A stretch of 64,000 nt of DNA, taken from positions 2,170,001 to 2,234,000 of the forward strand of contig NZ_WKJQ01000001.1 of assembly GCF_009674625.1 (NCBI RefSeq), given 5' to 3'. The DNA is from Haloferax marinum (GTDB lineage: Archaea > Halobacteriota > Halobacteria > Halobacteriales > Haloferacaceae). The notes below the pieces were generated by a model, which was given only the letters and a program-made list of their open reading frames with translations, had not been told where the DNA came from and made no database searches. The translations under genes and the position numbers were made by a program. Positions 36,801 to 44,202 of the stretch are shown here, piece by piece (position 1 is the first letter of the stretch; every line of letters begins with the position of its first letter).

Positions 36801-37073
36801 CTCCTGGTCGTCGGCGGCGACGACGATAGGCAGCGTCGAATCGCTTTCGCGGACGCTTCGAACGAACGAGAGGCCGTCGTCGCCTGGGACCGGTGCTGTC
36901 AGGACGACGCAGCGAATATCGTCACTCGACGCGAGGAGTTCTGCGCGGGCGGACCCCGTATCGCGGACGTGCCGGATCGTGAGGTCTGCCGAGATGGTCC
37001 CGAGTGACGAGTTGAGCGAGTCTACGAAGTTCCCGTCGTCGCTCACACACAGGACCGTACTGAACGGTGACAC
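33831..37073 (-). CDS. Multi-sensor regulator: receiver-GAF-PAS-PAS-GAF-Bat-HTH
   Basis: The product is 1080 residues. The N-terminal receiver (about 1-130) reads STVLCVSDDGNFVDSLNSSL and CVVLTAPVPGDDGLSFVRSV. A GAF-like domain (about 150-300), a PAS (about 310-420, VVAFDTDWSLTYVNAEAERL) and a second PAS (about 425-540, ALDTEGRFTAVNPAFERLTG) follow. Then come a further GAF, a Bat-associated region, and a C-terminal HTH-10 (RRSTAEALAGTFDISAPTYQ). No histidine-kinase domain is present, so it is a one-component or receiver-driven transcription factor. Its targets are unknown. Confidence 0.9.
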   Translation of the reverse strand: MSPFSTVLCVSDDGNFVDSLNSSLGTISADLTIRHVRDTGSARAELLASSDDIRCVVLTAPVPGDDGLSFVRSVRESDSTLPIVVAADDQEFVRDSVNAGATDYCIRELDGEAFSWLAFRVQKAIEDSYVEQSNRARLEQQRVVSELGTRALTTANLDDVLQLAVERVSGVLEADSVSILERLDEPETFRVAAGTGWASKHVNRHVTASENTQAAQSYQRGHSIVVDDFDDDDRFDHSKEFDSTGFRSGISTSVGGDASRWGVIGAQAFEPGQFVAEDVLFLENVAAVIGAAAERNQLKNALSEVLGRIDEAVVAFDTDWSLTYVNAEAERLLREPAGDLFGRKMWDLTPDSGGFRQEFTEAMQTQETKEFEAFSENSETWYNIKAYPSETGLSVYFTDITERHERETEIEQYGLMLKGVADAVYALDTEGRFTAVNPAFERLTGLERDAVLGSSASLLVDSLGATDSGDAFAATGSQTVEFELNVSGDETVRVENHRTPLVIGDEEIGSVGVLRDVTQRHRYERLLAILHKRTREMMSATDRETVFADAVAACDEVLGDARTELFVFDESQTALTRVGEAGTGLGDKPIANGLTEGGVWDAFVSGEVSVVEIAPDGGLVKGVERVIAAPIGRYGVLVTGHPGTVAPTEVDVKLVNLLVATVEELLERIDAESELRERDRRLAEQNEVLTRLDEVNKTIRSINKSLIRAPTHSDALSAVGKLLAESDPYSVVWHVDPDEFDGGFSPTPGEVHGADPAYIDRIGEVAGSEPMSSLLEAAIASQSMQVVEDVLNDPAWADHRGDALTYGFRSIAVIPAVADNRVEALFVVHVANATVLADEGGLISELGDTVGYALATTKRAGAMLTERKTRIQVQLGDDRLSLARLARSVDHSVELTGVIPKSDGSVIAFIITDAEPDAVLEAGCDVATGARLLSEDESGNLFELRLPRESLFETLYASEGVLRELHSVGDQTTLTVDVPERVRVRSFVDTLDSDYPGTNLLSRRTLTDGAEAPKTFQWKMRDAWTDRQYEAIRAAYFAGFFEWPRRSTAEALAGTFDISAPTYQYHLRAAERKLVESVFD

Positions 37074-37160
37074 AGCCGAATTACGGGCGTGAGTGTGATA
37101 AGTACTCCCACAGCAGTCCAGAGGGTTCTGCGAACCGGTCTCGGCAGGGCGAACGAGGGG

Positions 37161-37649
37161 TTAACCGGATTGCCAGTCGTGGAGGTCCACCACCATGATG
37201 AAGGCGTCTTCGCCGTCGCCGTAGTAGCGTGGAATCCGGCGAGCGGGTTCGAATCCGACGCTCTCGTAGAGCTGTCGTGCAGGCTCGTTCGAGACACGGA
37301 CTTCGAGTTTGACGACGGCGGCACCTGCGATTGCCATCGCCGTCAACGCCCGGAGCAGGAGTCGTCTGCCGAGACCCAGTCCACGGGCTTCTGGGCGGAC
37401 TGCGAGGTCTTTGACGTGGCCGATGTCGTTGCCGTGGTTCGGCATCACGTCTGCGACGACGTAGCCGAGGATGTCGGTTCCACGGGCGGCCACGAGGAAG
37501 GCGGGTTCGTCGACGAAGAGTTCGAACGCAGAGTAGGGCCACGGCTCGGAGAAACACGTCCGCTCGATTCTGAGGACGTCGAGCAAGTCGGCACGGGTGG
37601 CCCGTCGGACGACCACGTCGTCGGTTTCGGCGGCGTCGAACTCCGTCAC
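37161..37649 (-). CDS. rimI: Ribosomal protein alanine N-acetyltransferase RimI
   Basis: The product has 162 residues from the GTG at 37649 (VTEFDAAETDDVVVRRATRA). The GNAT core is canonical: RIERTCFSEPWPYSAFELFV, VKDLAVRPEARGLGLGRRLL, EVRVSNEPARQLYESVGFEP and RIPRYYGDGEDAFIMV. RimI/Nat acetylates protein N-termini. The frame continues upstream to 37772 but only through the minisatellite at 37675-37860, so it is not coding. The minisatellite therefore lies just 25 bp upstream of the start. Confidence 0.92.
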   Translation of the reverse strand: MTEFDAAETDDVVVRRATRADLLDVLRIERTCFSEPWPYSAFELFVDEPAFLVAARGTDILGYVVADVMPNHGNDIGHVKDLAVRPEARGLGLGRRLLLRALTAMAIAGAAVVKLEVRVSNEPARQLYESVGFEPARRIPRYYGDGEDAFIMVVDLHDWQSG

Positions 37650-37674
37650 GCTCGGCGCTAAGCGATGGGGATGC

Positions 37675-37860
37675 AAAAACGCGACGGCTGTGGGTTTGCA
37701 GAACGCGACGGCTGTGGGTTTGCAAAAGAGACAGCTGTGGGTTTGCAGAACGCGACGGCTGTGGGTTTGCAAAAGAGACAGCTGTGGGTTTGCAAAAGAG
37801 ACAGCTGTGGGTTTGCAAAAGAGACAGCTGTGGGTTTGCAGAACGCGGCGGCTGTGAGTG
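37675..37860. repeat. 23/24-bp minisatellite, eight units
   Basis: Two unit types alternate. Type A (24 bp) carries GCGACGGCTGTGGGTTTGC; type B (23 bp) carries GAGACAGCTGTGGGTTTGC. The order is A (37675-37699), A, B, A, B, B, B, A (degenerate, ends 37860). Type B contains the palindrome ACAGCTGT. The array lies between the aconitase stop (37932) and the rimI start (37649). There are no spacers, so it is not a CRISPR. Confidence 0.95.
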
Positions 37861-37931
37861 GGATGTCGCGGTGACGCTCACGGCGCAGTCGCTGGCCGGT
37901 CGAAAAACGTGAGAATGGTGTGGTGTGCGAG

Positions 37932-39899
37932 TTAGTCGTCCGCGGGTGCAGCGCCGCCCTCAGCCTGCTGCTTCGTGAGGGGCAGCTTGCCACCGGCGGT
38001 GAGAATACGGCGTTCACGCTCGGAGGCGTTGAGGTCCGCCGTCGCTTCCCACTCGTCGTTCACGCGGATGGTGAACTCTTCCTGGCCGGATTCGACGCCT
38101 GCAGCGACGTCGTCGACGATTTCGATGTCGTCGCCCTGTTCGAGCTTCTCGTACGTCTCCTCGTCGATGGCGAGGGGGACGATACCGAAGTTGAACAGGT
38201 TCGCCTTGTGGATGCGAGCGAACGACTGTGCGAACACAGCCTCGATTCCGAGGTACATCGGGCACATCGCAGCGTGTTCACGGGAGGAACCCTGCCCGTA
38301 GTTCTCGCCAGCGACGAGGACGCCGTTACCGGCATCCTTGGCGCGCTGGGCGAACGTCTCGTCGACACGCGAGAGCGTGAAGTCCGAGAGGCGCTCGATG
38401 TTCGAGCGGAACTTGAGGATGTCGGACGTCGCCGGGATGATGTGGTCCGTCGTGATGTTGTCCTCCATCTTCAGGAGTGCTTCGCCGCCGACCTCGGCCG
38501 CGAGGGGGTCCTGCAGGGGAACTTCGCCGATGTTCGGGCCCTTGATGAGTTCGTCGTCGATGGCGTCTTCCGCGTAGATGAGGTCCGTCTTCGCCCCGTC
38601 GTACTTCTCGGGGAGTTCGACGCCGGGTGCCTCGAGGTCACCGAGTTCGTCGGCGAGGTCACGTGGGTCGACGATTTCGCCTTTGAGCGCTGCGGCGGCA
38701 GCGACCTGCGGCGAGCAGAGGTAGACGTTGTCGTCTTCGATGCCGGAGCGGCCTTCGAAGTTGCGGTTGAACGTACGCAGCGAGATGGAGTCGGACGCAG
38801 GCACGTGGCCGATACCGATACACGGTCCACACGTCGCCTCGGAGACGTTGACACCAGCGGCCATCATCTCTGCGGTCCAGCCCTGACGGGCGAGAATCTC
38901 GCCGGCCTGCTTCGAACCAGGTGCGACGATCATCTCGAGGTGCTTTGCGACTTCACGGCCCTCGAACATCTTCGCGGCCGGGAGGATGTCCTCGTAGCCA
39001 CCGTTCGTACAGGAACCGACGAGGACCTGTTCGACTCTGTTGCCGGCGACTTCGCGGACGGGAACGACCTTGTCCGGCATCGACGGGCAGGCGATGAGCG
39101 GTTCGAGGTCCGAGAGGTCGATGACGATTTCGTCGGCGTACTCGGCGTCTTCGTCGGCCGTCATCTCGGTGTAGACGTCGCCGCGACCCTGACGTTCGAG
39201 GTAGTCTTTGGTCTTCTCGTCCGTCTCGAAGATGGACGACGTCGCGCCGAGTTCCGTACCCATGTTGGTGATGGTCGTGCGCTCGGGCACAGAGAGCGAT
39301 TCGGCACCGGGGCCGGTGTACTCGAACACCTTGCCGACGCCACCTTTGACGGTCTCGCGGCGGAGCATCTCGAGGACGACGTCCTTCGCGGAGACCCAGT
39401 CGTTGAGTTCGCCTTCGAGGCGAACGTTGACGACTTCAGGCATCTCGACGTAGTAGGCGCCACCGCCCATGGCGACGGCGATGTCGAGGCCACCGGCACC
39501 GATGGCGAGTTGGCCGAGGCCACCGGGGGTCGGCGTGTGCGAGTCAGACCCGAGGAGCGTCTTGCCGGGCGCTGCGAAGTTTTCCTTGTGGACGTTGTGG
39601 CAAATACCGTTGCCCGGTCGAGAGAAGTGAGCGCCATATGTACCGGCCGCAGAACGGAGGAAGCGGTGGTCGTCCGTGTTCTTGAAGTCGAACTGGTAGG
39701 TCTGGTGGTCACAGTACTGCGCAGCGAGTTCGGTCTGGGCCTCGTCGAGGTCCAGGGCTTCGAACTGAAGCCACACCATCGTGCCCGTGGTGTCCTGCAT
39801 CAGCACTTGGTCGATTTCGATTCCGATCTCCTCTCCGGGGGTGAGGTCACCCTCGACGAGGTGGTCCGAGAGAATCTTTTCCGTGAGCGTCTGTCCCAT
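37932..39899 (-). CDS. acn: Aconitate hydratase
   Basis: The product has 655 residues. Active-site and 4Fe-4S motifs are clear: GSDSHTPTPGGLGQLAIGAG, VGSCTNGGYED (first cluster Cys), EATCGPCIGIGHVPAS (two more Cys) and the swivel domain VLVAGENYGQGSSREHA. It interconverts citrate and isocitrate in the TCA cycle. The length and layout match the short mitochondrial-like archaeal type. No TCA neighbours flank it. The start at 39899 is immediately upstream of a poly-A/T-rich leader. Confidence 0.95.
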   Translation of the reverse strand: MGQTLTEKILSDHLVEGDLTPGEEIGIEIDQVLMQDTTGTMVWLQFEALDLDEAQTELAAQYCDHQTYQFDFKNTDDHRFLRSAAGTYGAHFSRPGNGICHNVHKENFAAPGKTLLGSDSHTPTPGGLGQLAIGAGGLDIAVAMGGGAYYVEMPEVVNVRLEGELNDWVSAKDVVLEMLRRETVKGGVGKVFEYTGPGAESLSVPERTTITNMGTELGATSSIFETDEKTKDYLERQGRGDVYTEMTADEDAEYADEIVIDLSDLEPLIACPSMPDKVVPVREVAGNRVEQVLVGSCTNGGYEDILPAAKMFEGREVAKHLEMIVAPGSKQAGEILARQGWTAEMMAAGVNVSEATCGPCIGIGHVPASDSISLRTFNRNFEGRSGIEDDNVYLCSPQVAAAAALKGEIVDPRDLADELGDLEAPGVELPEKYDGAKTDLIYAEDAIDDELIKGPNIGEVPLQDPLAAEVGGEALLKMEDNITTDHIIPATSDILKFRSNIERLSDFTLSRVDETFAQRAKDAGNGVLVAGENYGQGSSREHAAMCPMYLGIEAVFAQSFARIHKANLFNFGIVPLAIDEETYEKLEQGDDIEIVDDVAAGVESGQEEFTIRVNDEWEATADLNASERERRILTAGGKLPLTKQQAEGGAAPADD

Positions 39900-40200
39900 A
39901 ACACCCGAGAGTGGAGGGTCCTCAAATATAAATCCCGCGTACTTCCATACCTTCGAACGTGAAGAATTGCGCCGTCTCCGGGTTTCTAGCGACTAAGGGC
40001 CATTAAACTCCTTGTTGGTTCTTCCATGGGAGACATCCCCAAACGGTGGGTCGTCTAGTCCCCTCAGGTGAGCCTCGTCGCAGTCGTCGTGGGTGGTGGA
40101 CCCGTTGTCGCAGTCTTCGTGGTGTGACGACGCTTACTCGTCGTGCTGTCGACGGGCGAAACTCCGTCACCGTTTTGCACCCACCCGACTCTGAGCAGAT
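39900..40200. other. Divergent intergenic region between aconitase and dUTPase genes
   Basis: The 301-bp gap holds the promoters of both divergent genes. A 16-bp direct repeat (GTCGCAGTCKTCGTGG) occurs at 40077-40092 and 40107-40122, one mismatch. No gene is recognised. The first 60 bases next to the aconitase start are AT-rich, as expected for TATA and BRE elements. Confidence 0.5.
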
Positions 40201-40674
40201 ATGTACCGTTCTGGTTCCTTCGTCGCACAGCACATCTCGCCGGTCACCGACGAACAAGTCCAACCAAACGGCGTCGACCTGACGCTCGAAGCGGTTCTCG
40301 AACAGGTCGAACCCGGACGTCTCGGACGCGATGGCAAAACTATCGGCGAACGCCGTGAACTCGACTTCGCCGACGCCGACACCGAGACGTACCACCTCGA
40401 ACCCGGTGGCTACGTCCTCCAGTACGCCGAAACAGTGCACATTCCCGAAGACCACGTCGGATTTATCTACCCTCGCTCGTCGCTGATGCGGAACTCTTGT
40501 ATGCTCAACACGGCCGTCTGGGACGCTGGGTACGAGGGCAAAGGCGAGGGTCTCTTGCAGGTTCACCACCCCATCGAACTCGAACGTGGCGCTCGCGTCG
40601 CACAGATCGTTCTCTCTGACGCCGCCCACGAGGAGACGTACGACGGTAGTTACCAGGGCGAACGAACCGAATAG
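40201..40674 (+). CDS. dut: Deoxyuridine 5'-triphosphate nucleotidohydrolase / dCTP deaminase-like
   Basis: The product has 157 residues. Family motifs are VQPNGVDLTLE, the catalytic-site strand VGFIYPRSSLMRN, and LNTAVWDAGYEGKGEGLLQV. The dCTP deaminase/dUTPase superfamily keeps dUTP low; archaeal members may be monofunctional or bifunctional, and I cannot separate them from sequence. The stop lies in a duplicated 18-bp unit (40660-40701). Confidence 0.9.
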   Translation: MYRSGSFVAQHISPVTDEQVQPNGVDLTLEAVLEQVEPGRLGRDGKTIGERRELDFADADTETYHLEPGGYVLQYAETVHIPEDHVGFIYPRSSLMRNSCMLNTAVWDAGYEGKGEGLLQVHHPIELERGARVAQIVLSDAAHEETYDGSYQGERTE

Positions 40675-40701
40675 CGAGTCGGTGAACGAACCGCATAACG
40701 A
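40660..40701 (+). repeat. 18-bp duplication spanning the dut stop codon
   Basis: GAACGAACCGAATAGCGA (40660-40677) and GAACGAACCGCATAACGA (40684-40701) differ at two positions. The first contains the TAG stop of dut and the second a TAA in the same relative place. The spacing is 24 bp. Confidence 0.85.
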
Positions 40702-41069
40702 ACCGGCGACGACCATCACGTTTCGGTGACTGAACGCAGAATGTACCGATTTGATACCCACCTGTCCGTATTGTAGACCTTCTGGCCGAAGACGAATTTG
40801 TTTCAAGCCAATTGCACTCCTACTATACGTTTGCGGAGGCGAACGATACGGGACGAACGAGGGGCGACCCCGTGCTACATACCTCCGCAACTTCCTTCCG
40901 ACCCATTTTTTCTGAGCGGGAGCGGCAGATATCTATCGGTTGAGGGGTTCCACACTGGTGTCCGGAGGGAGTTCGCTCGGAGGGCAGCTACCGCCGATTC
41001 GAGTGACGGACTGGTGTTCTTTGACCCAAAGGCACATTTACGCGCGTACCTAAATGCGTCTAATAACTG
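40675..41069. other. Intergenic region upstream of pan, structured
   Basis: The 395-bp gap holds the dut-stop duplication, a nested stem-loop (40831-40890) and a T-run (40906-40911), then the pan promoter. Short open frames here have no protein-like composition. It is unusually long for this gene-dense window. Confidence 0.55.
40831..40911 (+). terminator. Nested hairpin followed by T-run (terminator or small RNA)
   Basis: TTGCGGAGG (40831-40839) pairs perfectly with CCTCCGCAA (40882-40890). Inside, ACGGG (40848-40852) pairs with CCCGT (40869-40873), and a small GGGG/CCCC hairpin is an alternative. Six T follow at 40906-40911. It lies about 160 nt after dut and ahead of pan. It may be a terminator or the end of a small RNA. 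Confidence 0.5.
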
Positions 41070-42308
41070 ATGTCACGGAGTCCATCTCTCCCAGAACGTC
41101 CTCATCTCGATCTGGACCCCGACATGTCGGACGCAGAGCGCCTCTCTGCACTCCGCCAACACGTCGAGCGAATGATCGAGGTCAACAGGGAACTCGACGA
41201 ACGCCTCGAGTCGGCCGACGAACAGCACGCAGAACTGGTCGAAGAGGTCGAACAGATGAAAGCCCGCAACGAGGCGCTGAAGACCGCCTCGTACTACATC
41301 GCCACCGTCGAAGAGCTGACCGACGACGGCGTCATCATCAAACAACACGGCAACAACCAGGAGGTGTTGACCGACTTCGCTCCTGGACTGGATTACGAAG
41401 CCATCGAGCCGGGCGACCGAGTCGCTATCAACGACTCCTTCGCGGTCCAGACGTTGCTCGACGACGAGACAGACGCACGTGCGCAGGCGATGGAGGTCGT
41501 CGAGTCGCCGACCGTCACCTACGACGACATCGGTGGTATCGACGAACAGGTTCGTGAGGTCCGCGAGGCGGTCGAACAACCGCTCGAGAACCCCGAGATG
41601 TTCGAACGCGTGGGTATCGACCCGCCGTCTGGCGTCCTCCTCTACGGGCCACCGGGAACCGGGAAGACGATGCTCGCGAAGGCCGTCGCCAACGAGACGA
41701 ACGCTTCGTTCATCAAGATGGCCGGGTCCGAGCTCGTCCAGAAGTTCATCGGTGAGGGTGCGCGTCTCGTCCGCGACCTGTTCAAACTCGCCGCCGAACG
41801 CGAACCGGTGGTCATCTTCATCGACGAAATCGACGCCGTCGCCTCGAAACGGACCGATTCGAAGACCTCCGGCGACGCCGAGGTCCAGCGGACGATGATG
41901 CAGTTGCTCTCGGAGATGGACGGCTTCGACGACCGCGGTGAGATTCGTATCATCGCGGCGACCAACCGCTTCGACATGCTCGACGAGGCGATTCTCCGTC
42001 CCGGTCGGTTCGACCGCCTCATCGAGGTTCCCAAGCCTGCAGTCGAGGGACGCCGCCGCATCCTCGACATCCACACGCGCGACATGAACGTCTCCGACGA
42101 CCTGGACCTCGACGAACTCGCAGCGAAACTCGACGACTACTCCGGTGCAGACATCGCTTCGCTTACGACGGAAGCAGGGATGTTCGCCATCCGCGACGAA
42201 CGCACCGAAGTCACCCACGACGACTTCGAAGCGGCCTTCGAAAAGCTGGAGAACGTCGACGAATCTGGAACCGGCCCCATCTCTGGATTCACCGACTACC
42301 AGTACTGA
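41070..42308 (+). CDS. pan: Proteasome-activating nucleotidase PAN
   Basis: The product has 412 residues. An N-terminal coiled coil (LSALRQHVERMIEVNRELDE) and OB fold precede the AAA domain, which has Walker A YGPPGTGKTMLAKAVANETN, Walker B VVIFIDEIDAVASKRTDS and arginine fingers in LRPGRFDRL. PAN unfolds substrates for the 20S proteasome. The C-terminus is FTDYQY; the usual HbYX has Tyr second from last, here Gln, so docking may differ. Haloferax carries two PAN genes; this resembles the PanB type from memory. It is followed by pdaD, probably on its own transcript. Confidence 0.94.
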   Translation: MSRSPSLPERPHLDLDPDMSDAERLSALRQHVERMIEVNRELDERLESADEQHAELVEEVEQMKARNEALKTASYYIATVEELTDDGVIIKQHGNNQEVLTDFAPGLDYEAIEPGDRVAINDSFAVQTLLDDETDARAQAMEVVESPTVTYDDIGGIDEQVREVREAVEQPLENPEMFERVGIDPPSGVLLYGPPGTGKTMLAKAVANETNASFIKMAGSELVQKFIGEGARLVRDLFKLAAEREPVVIFIDEIDAVASKRTDSKTSGDAEVQRTMMQLLSEMDGFDDRGEIRIIAATNRFDMLDEAILRPGRFDRLIEVPKPAVEGRRRILDIHTRDMNVSDDLDLDELAAKLDDYSGADIASLTTEAGMFAIRDERTEVTHDDFEAAFEKLENVDESGTGPISGFTDYQY

Positions 42309-42383
42309 ACCCGCGTTTTCGTCGCCGTCGGTTCTGCCGACGGTATTCGTAACCCCCTTTGTAGCCGACGCTCTCGTTCAGCC

Positions 42384-42857
42384 ATGAACACGATTCGCGT
42401 CGTCCGCGGGGTCGGAACGGCCCCGACGGAGATGGCGTCGTACGACGCCGCTCTCGCTGCCGCCAACATCCACAACTACAATCTCGTCGCCGTCTCGTCT
42501 GTCGTTCCTGCGGACGCGACAGTCGAAGAAGTCGACGTCGCACCAGACCTCGGACCCGCCGGCAACCGACTGACTGTGGTGCAGGCGCGGGAGACGACGT
42601 CGACGCCGGGTGAGCGCGTCGTCGCTGGCCTCGGATGGGCGACCGGCCCCGGTCCGGGTCTGTTCTACGAAGCGTCCGGCGGCGACGAAGCGAGCGTTCG
42701 CGAGGCAATCCTCGAGGGCCTCGACGCCGGCCGCGACCTCCGCGACTGGGAGTTCGACGACGAACAGGTCGCACTCACGTCGGCAGAACACGACGGCGAA
42801 GGATACACGACTGTCGTCACCGTGGCGGCCTACGGACAGAGCGACTCTCTCTTCTAA
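42384..42857 (+). CDS. pdaD: Pyruvoyl-dependent arginine decarboxylase
   Basis: The product has 157 residues. The chain is cleaved between the two Ser of NYNLVAVSSVVPADATVEEV (residues about 38-39) to give the pyruvoyl cofactor, as known for the family. Other conserved parts are GLGWATGPGPGLFYEASGGD and AEHDGEGYTTVVTVAAYGQ. It makes agmatine from arginine, the first step of polyamine and agmatidine synthesis. The gene sits 75 bp after pan. An 18-bp triple repeat follows its stop. Confidence 0.93.
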   Translation: MNTIRVVRGVGTAPTEMASYDAALAAANIHNYNLVAVSSVVPADATVEEVDVAPDLGPAGNRLTVVQARETTSTPGERVVAGLGWATGPGPGLFYEASGGDEASVREAILEGLDAGRDLRDWEFDDEQVALTSAEHDGEGYTTVVTVAAYGQSDSLF

Positions 42858-42879
42858 TCGTCTCACTGTACGTCACCTC

Positions 42880-42933
42880 TCTCACTTACAGCTCCACTCT
42901 CACTCACGGCTGCACTCTCACTTACAGCTCGAT
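42880..42933. repeat. 18-bp tandem repeat (three copies) after pdaD
   Basis: Units at 42880-42897, 42898-42915 and 42916-42933 share TCTCACTYACRGCT. The array starts 22 nt after the pdaD stop. Confidence 0.85.
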
Positions 42934-43082
42934 TTTCTGGGCCACCTCCTCCGTTCGTCTCGGATAACACAACATTCTCCTCTTGTGGAGTGGTGTCGTC
43001 CCACACACTTCGAGTGGTGCGAATTTTCGGACTGTAACCGACGACGGGTTTTTACACGTCCTCCTCGTATGGCAGACGACTG

Positions 43083-43466
43083 ATGAACGGGAACAACCCA
43101 TATGCGGGCGCTCCCGGCGTAACTGGTGCCGGTCAACCATCGCAGGGCCACGAACTAACAGGCGAGCAGATGGACTCACTCCGACGAGTCGTCGCCGGCA
43201 TCGTCTCACAAACAGAATCGTACCTTCCCGAGGGGTTCGCCGTCGGGTCGGAACTCTCGACTGGGCCGAACGGCCCCCTCGCGACCGTCGCCGTTCACCC
43301 CCCTGTCGGCCACCCCGTCAGCGCGGGATTCTCTCCCGACGCCGACGAACTCGACGCGGGTCTCACCGACGAGGACCGCGACGAAGTCGCCCGTGGGCTC
43401 GCCGCGAGCGCGGTGTTTCAGGTGATGAACGCCGTCGGCGACGATATCACGCCCGCCGCTCGCTAG
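43083..43466 (+). CDS. Haloarchaeal DUF5811 family protein
   Basis: The product has 127 residues. A Gly/Asn-rich start (MNGNNPYAGAPGVTGAGQPS) leads to LTGEQMDSLRRVVAGIVSQT, then FAVGSELSTGPNGPLATVAV and SPDADELDAGLTDEDRDEVA. The family is restricted to haloarchaea and has no assigned role. No signal peptide or membrane segment is present. It lies between pdaD and a small membrane protein. Confidence 0.86.
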   Translation: MNGNNPYAGAPGVTGAGQPSQGHELTGEQMDSLRRVVAGIVSQTESYLPEGFAVGSELSTGPNGPLATVAVHPPVGHPVSAGFSPDADELDAGLTDEDRDEVARGLAASAVFQVMNAVGDDITPAAR

Positions 43467-43562
43467 CGTCACCACTTCGTCTCGATTTTCGACACTCCCT
43501 GAGCGACGCTGGCGTGTCAACTTCGTAACAACGCACTTCACTCCCGCCGTCGTAGCTATCGT

Positions 43563-43724
43563 ATGGTATCTCTCGCCGGATACGCAGACGAGGTTGGCCC
43601 AACGACTCTCATAATCGTCGGATTCCTGCTGTTCATCTTCCCCGAACCGGCGACGTCTGCCCTCGGAGCGGGGTTGATGCTGTTCGGGGCGGCCTACTGG
43701 TTCTGGGAGTGGAACCGGCCGTGA
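43563..43724 (+). CDS. 53-residue membrane protein
   Basis: This short gene encodes MVSLAGYADEVGPTTLIIVG followed by FLLFIFPEPATSALGAGLML and FGAAYWFWEWNRP. Two membrane spans are separated by a short loop with PEPATS. ATG and TGA are unambiguous, and the amino-acid composition is clearly that of a haloarchaeal membrane protein. The family is not recognised by name. It sits between DUF5811 and a convergent membrane gene. Confidence 0.75.
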   Translation: MVSLAGYADEVGPTTLIIVGFLLFIFPEPATSALGAGLMLFGAAYWFWEWNRP

Positions 43725-43764
43725 GAACACAGTCGCGTATCAGACGCACAGCGCAGCGTCGGCG

Positions 43765-44094
43765 TTAGACCCCACGGCGACGCCGGTGCCCGCCGGTGTC
43801 GTCACGTGGTGAGTCGTCTACGGGGCCGAGCGATGCGTCCACCGCCTCGAACGGGGCGTCGAGTGCGGTTCCGATGGTCGACTCTGTCGGTGACCGCGGT
43901 GCCGCGACGAAGAGGCCGTACCCGAGGACCGCGACGGAGCCGAGCCCACACAGTCCTACCACGGGGGAAATCGGAAGGTCGGTGAACGTTCCGACGACGA
44001 GACCGAGGAACAACGGGAGCGGAAGCGTGGCCAGAATGAGGTCGTACCGAGACGCTTCCGAGACGATGCTGTCGCTGAATGTTCGTGTGCGCAT
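43765..44094 (-). CDS. Small membrane protein with charged tail
   Basis: The product has 109 residues. Two membrane segments (LILATLPLPLFLGLVVGTFT and PVVGLCGLGSVAVLGYGLFV) are followed by a C-terminal tail of about 45 residues, rich in Ser/Asp and then Arg (GGHRRRRGV). No family is recognised. It is upstream of nothing on its strand. It ends convergently with the 53-residue protein, about 40 bp apart. Confidence 0.72.
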   Translation of the reverse strand: MRTRTFSDSIVSEASRYDLILATLPLPLFLGLVVGTFTDLPISPVVGLCGLGSVAVLGYGLFVAAPRSPTESTIGTALDAPFEAVDASLGPVDDSPRDDTGGHRRRRGV

Positions 44095-44202
44095 TATACC
44101 ACCTATTCGTGAATAACTCGCTAATACTACTAATTCGTTACGCCGTTGTCGTGCGGTTTGACAGATACCACTCGGTGGTGGCGACGGGACGCCCCGTGTC
44201 GC

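Noticed and set aside
37675-37860. CRISPR array
   Set aside because: Units are contiguous with no unique spacers, and no cas gene is present.
37920-39962. A 680-codon open frame on the plus strand opposite aconitase
   Set aside because: It mirrors the aconitase gene, whose motifs are complete. Its own translation is Val/Asp/Arg-rich with no domain, typical of antisense in GC-rich DNA.
40003-40890. A 295-codon minus-strand frame opposite dut
   Set aside because: No domain, and it spans both coding and promoter DNA of dut.
40831-40890. tRNA gene
   Set aside because: Only about 56-60 nt between stem ends, no T-loop GTTCRA and no anticodon arm.
40798-41070. 90-codon plus-strand gene before pan
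   Set aside because: Translation is Arg/Thr/Pro-rich without features and crosses the stem-loop; its last base overlaps the pan start.
41073-42218. A 381-codon minus-strand frame opposite pan
   Set aside because: Shadow of the AAA gene; Val/Asp/Arg composition and no domain.
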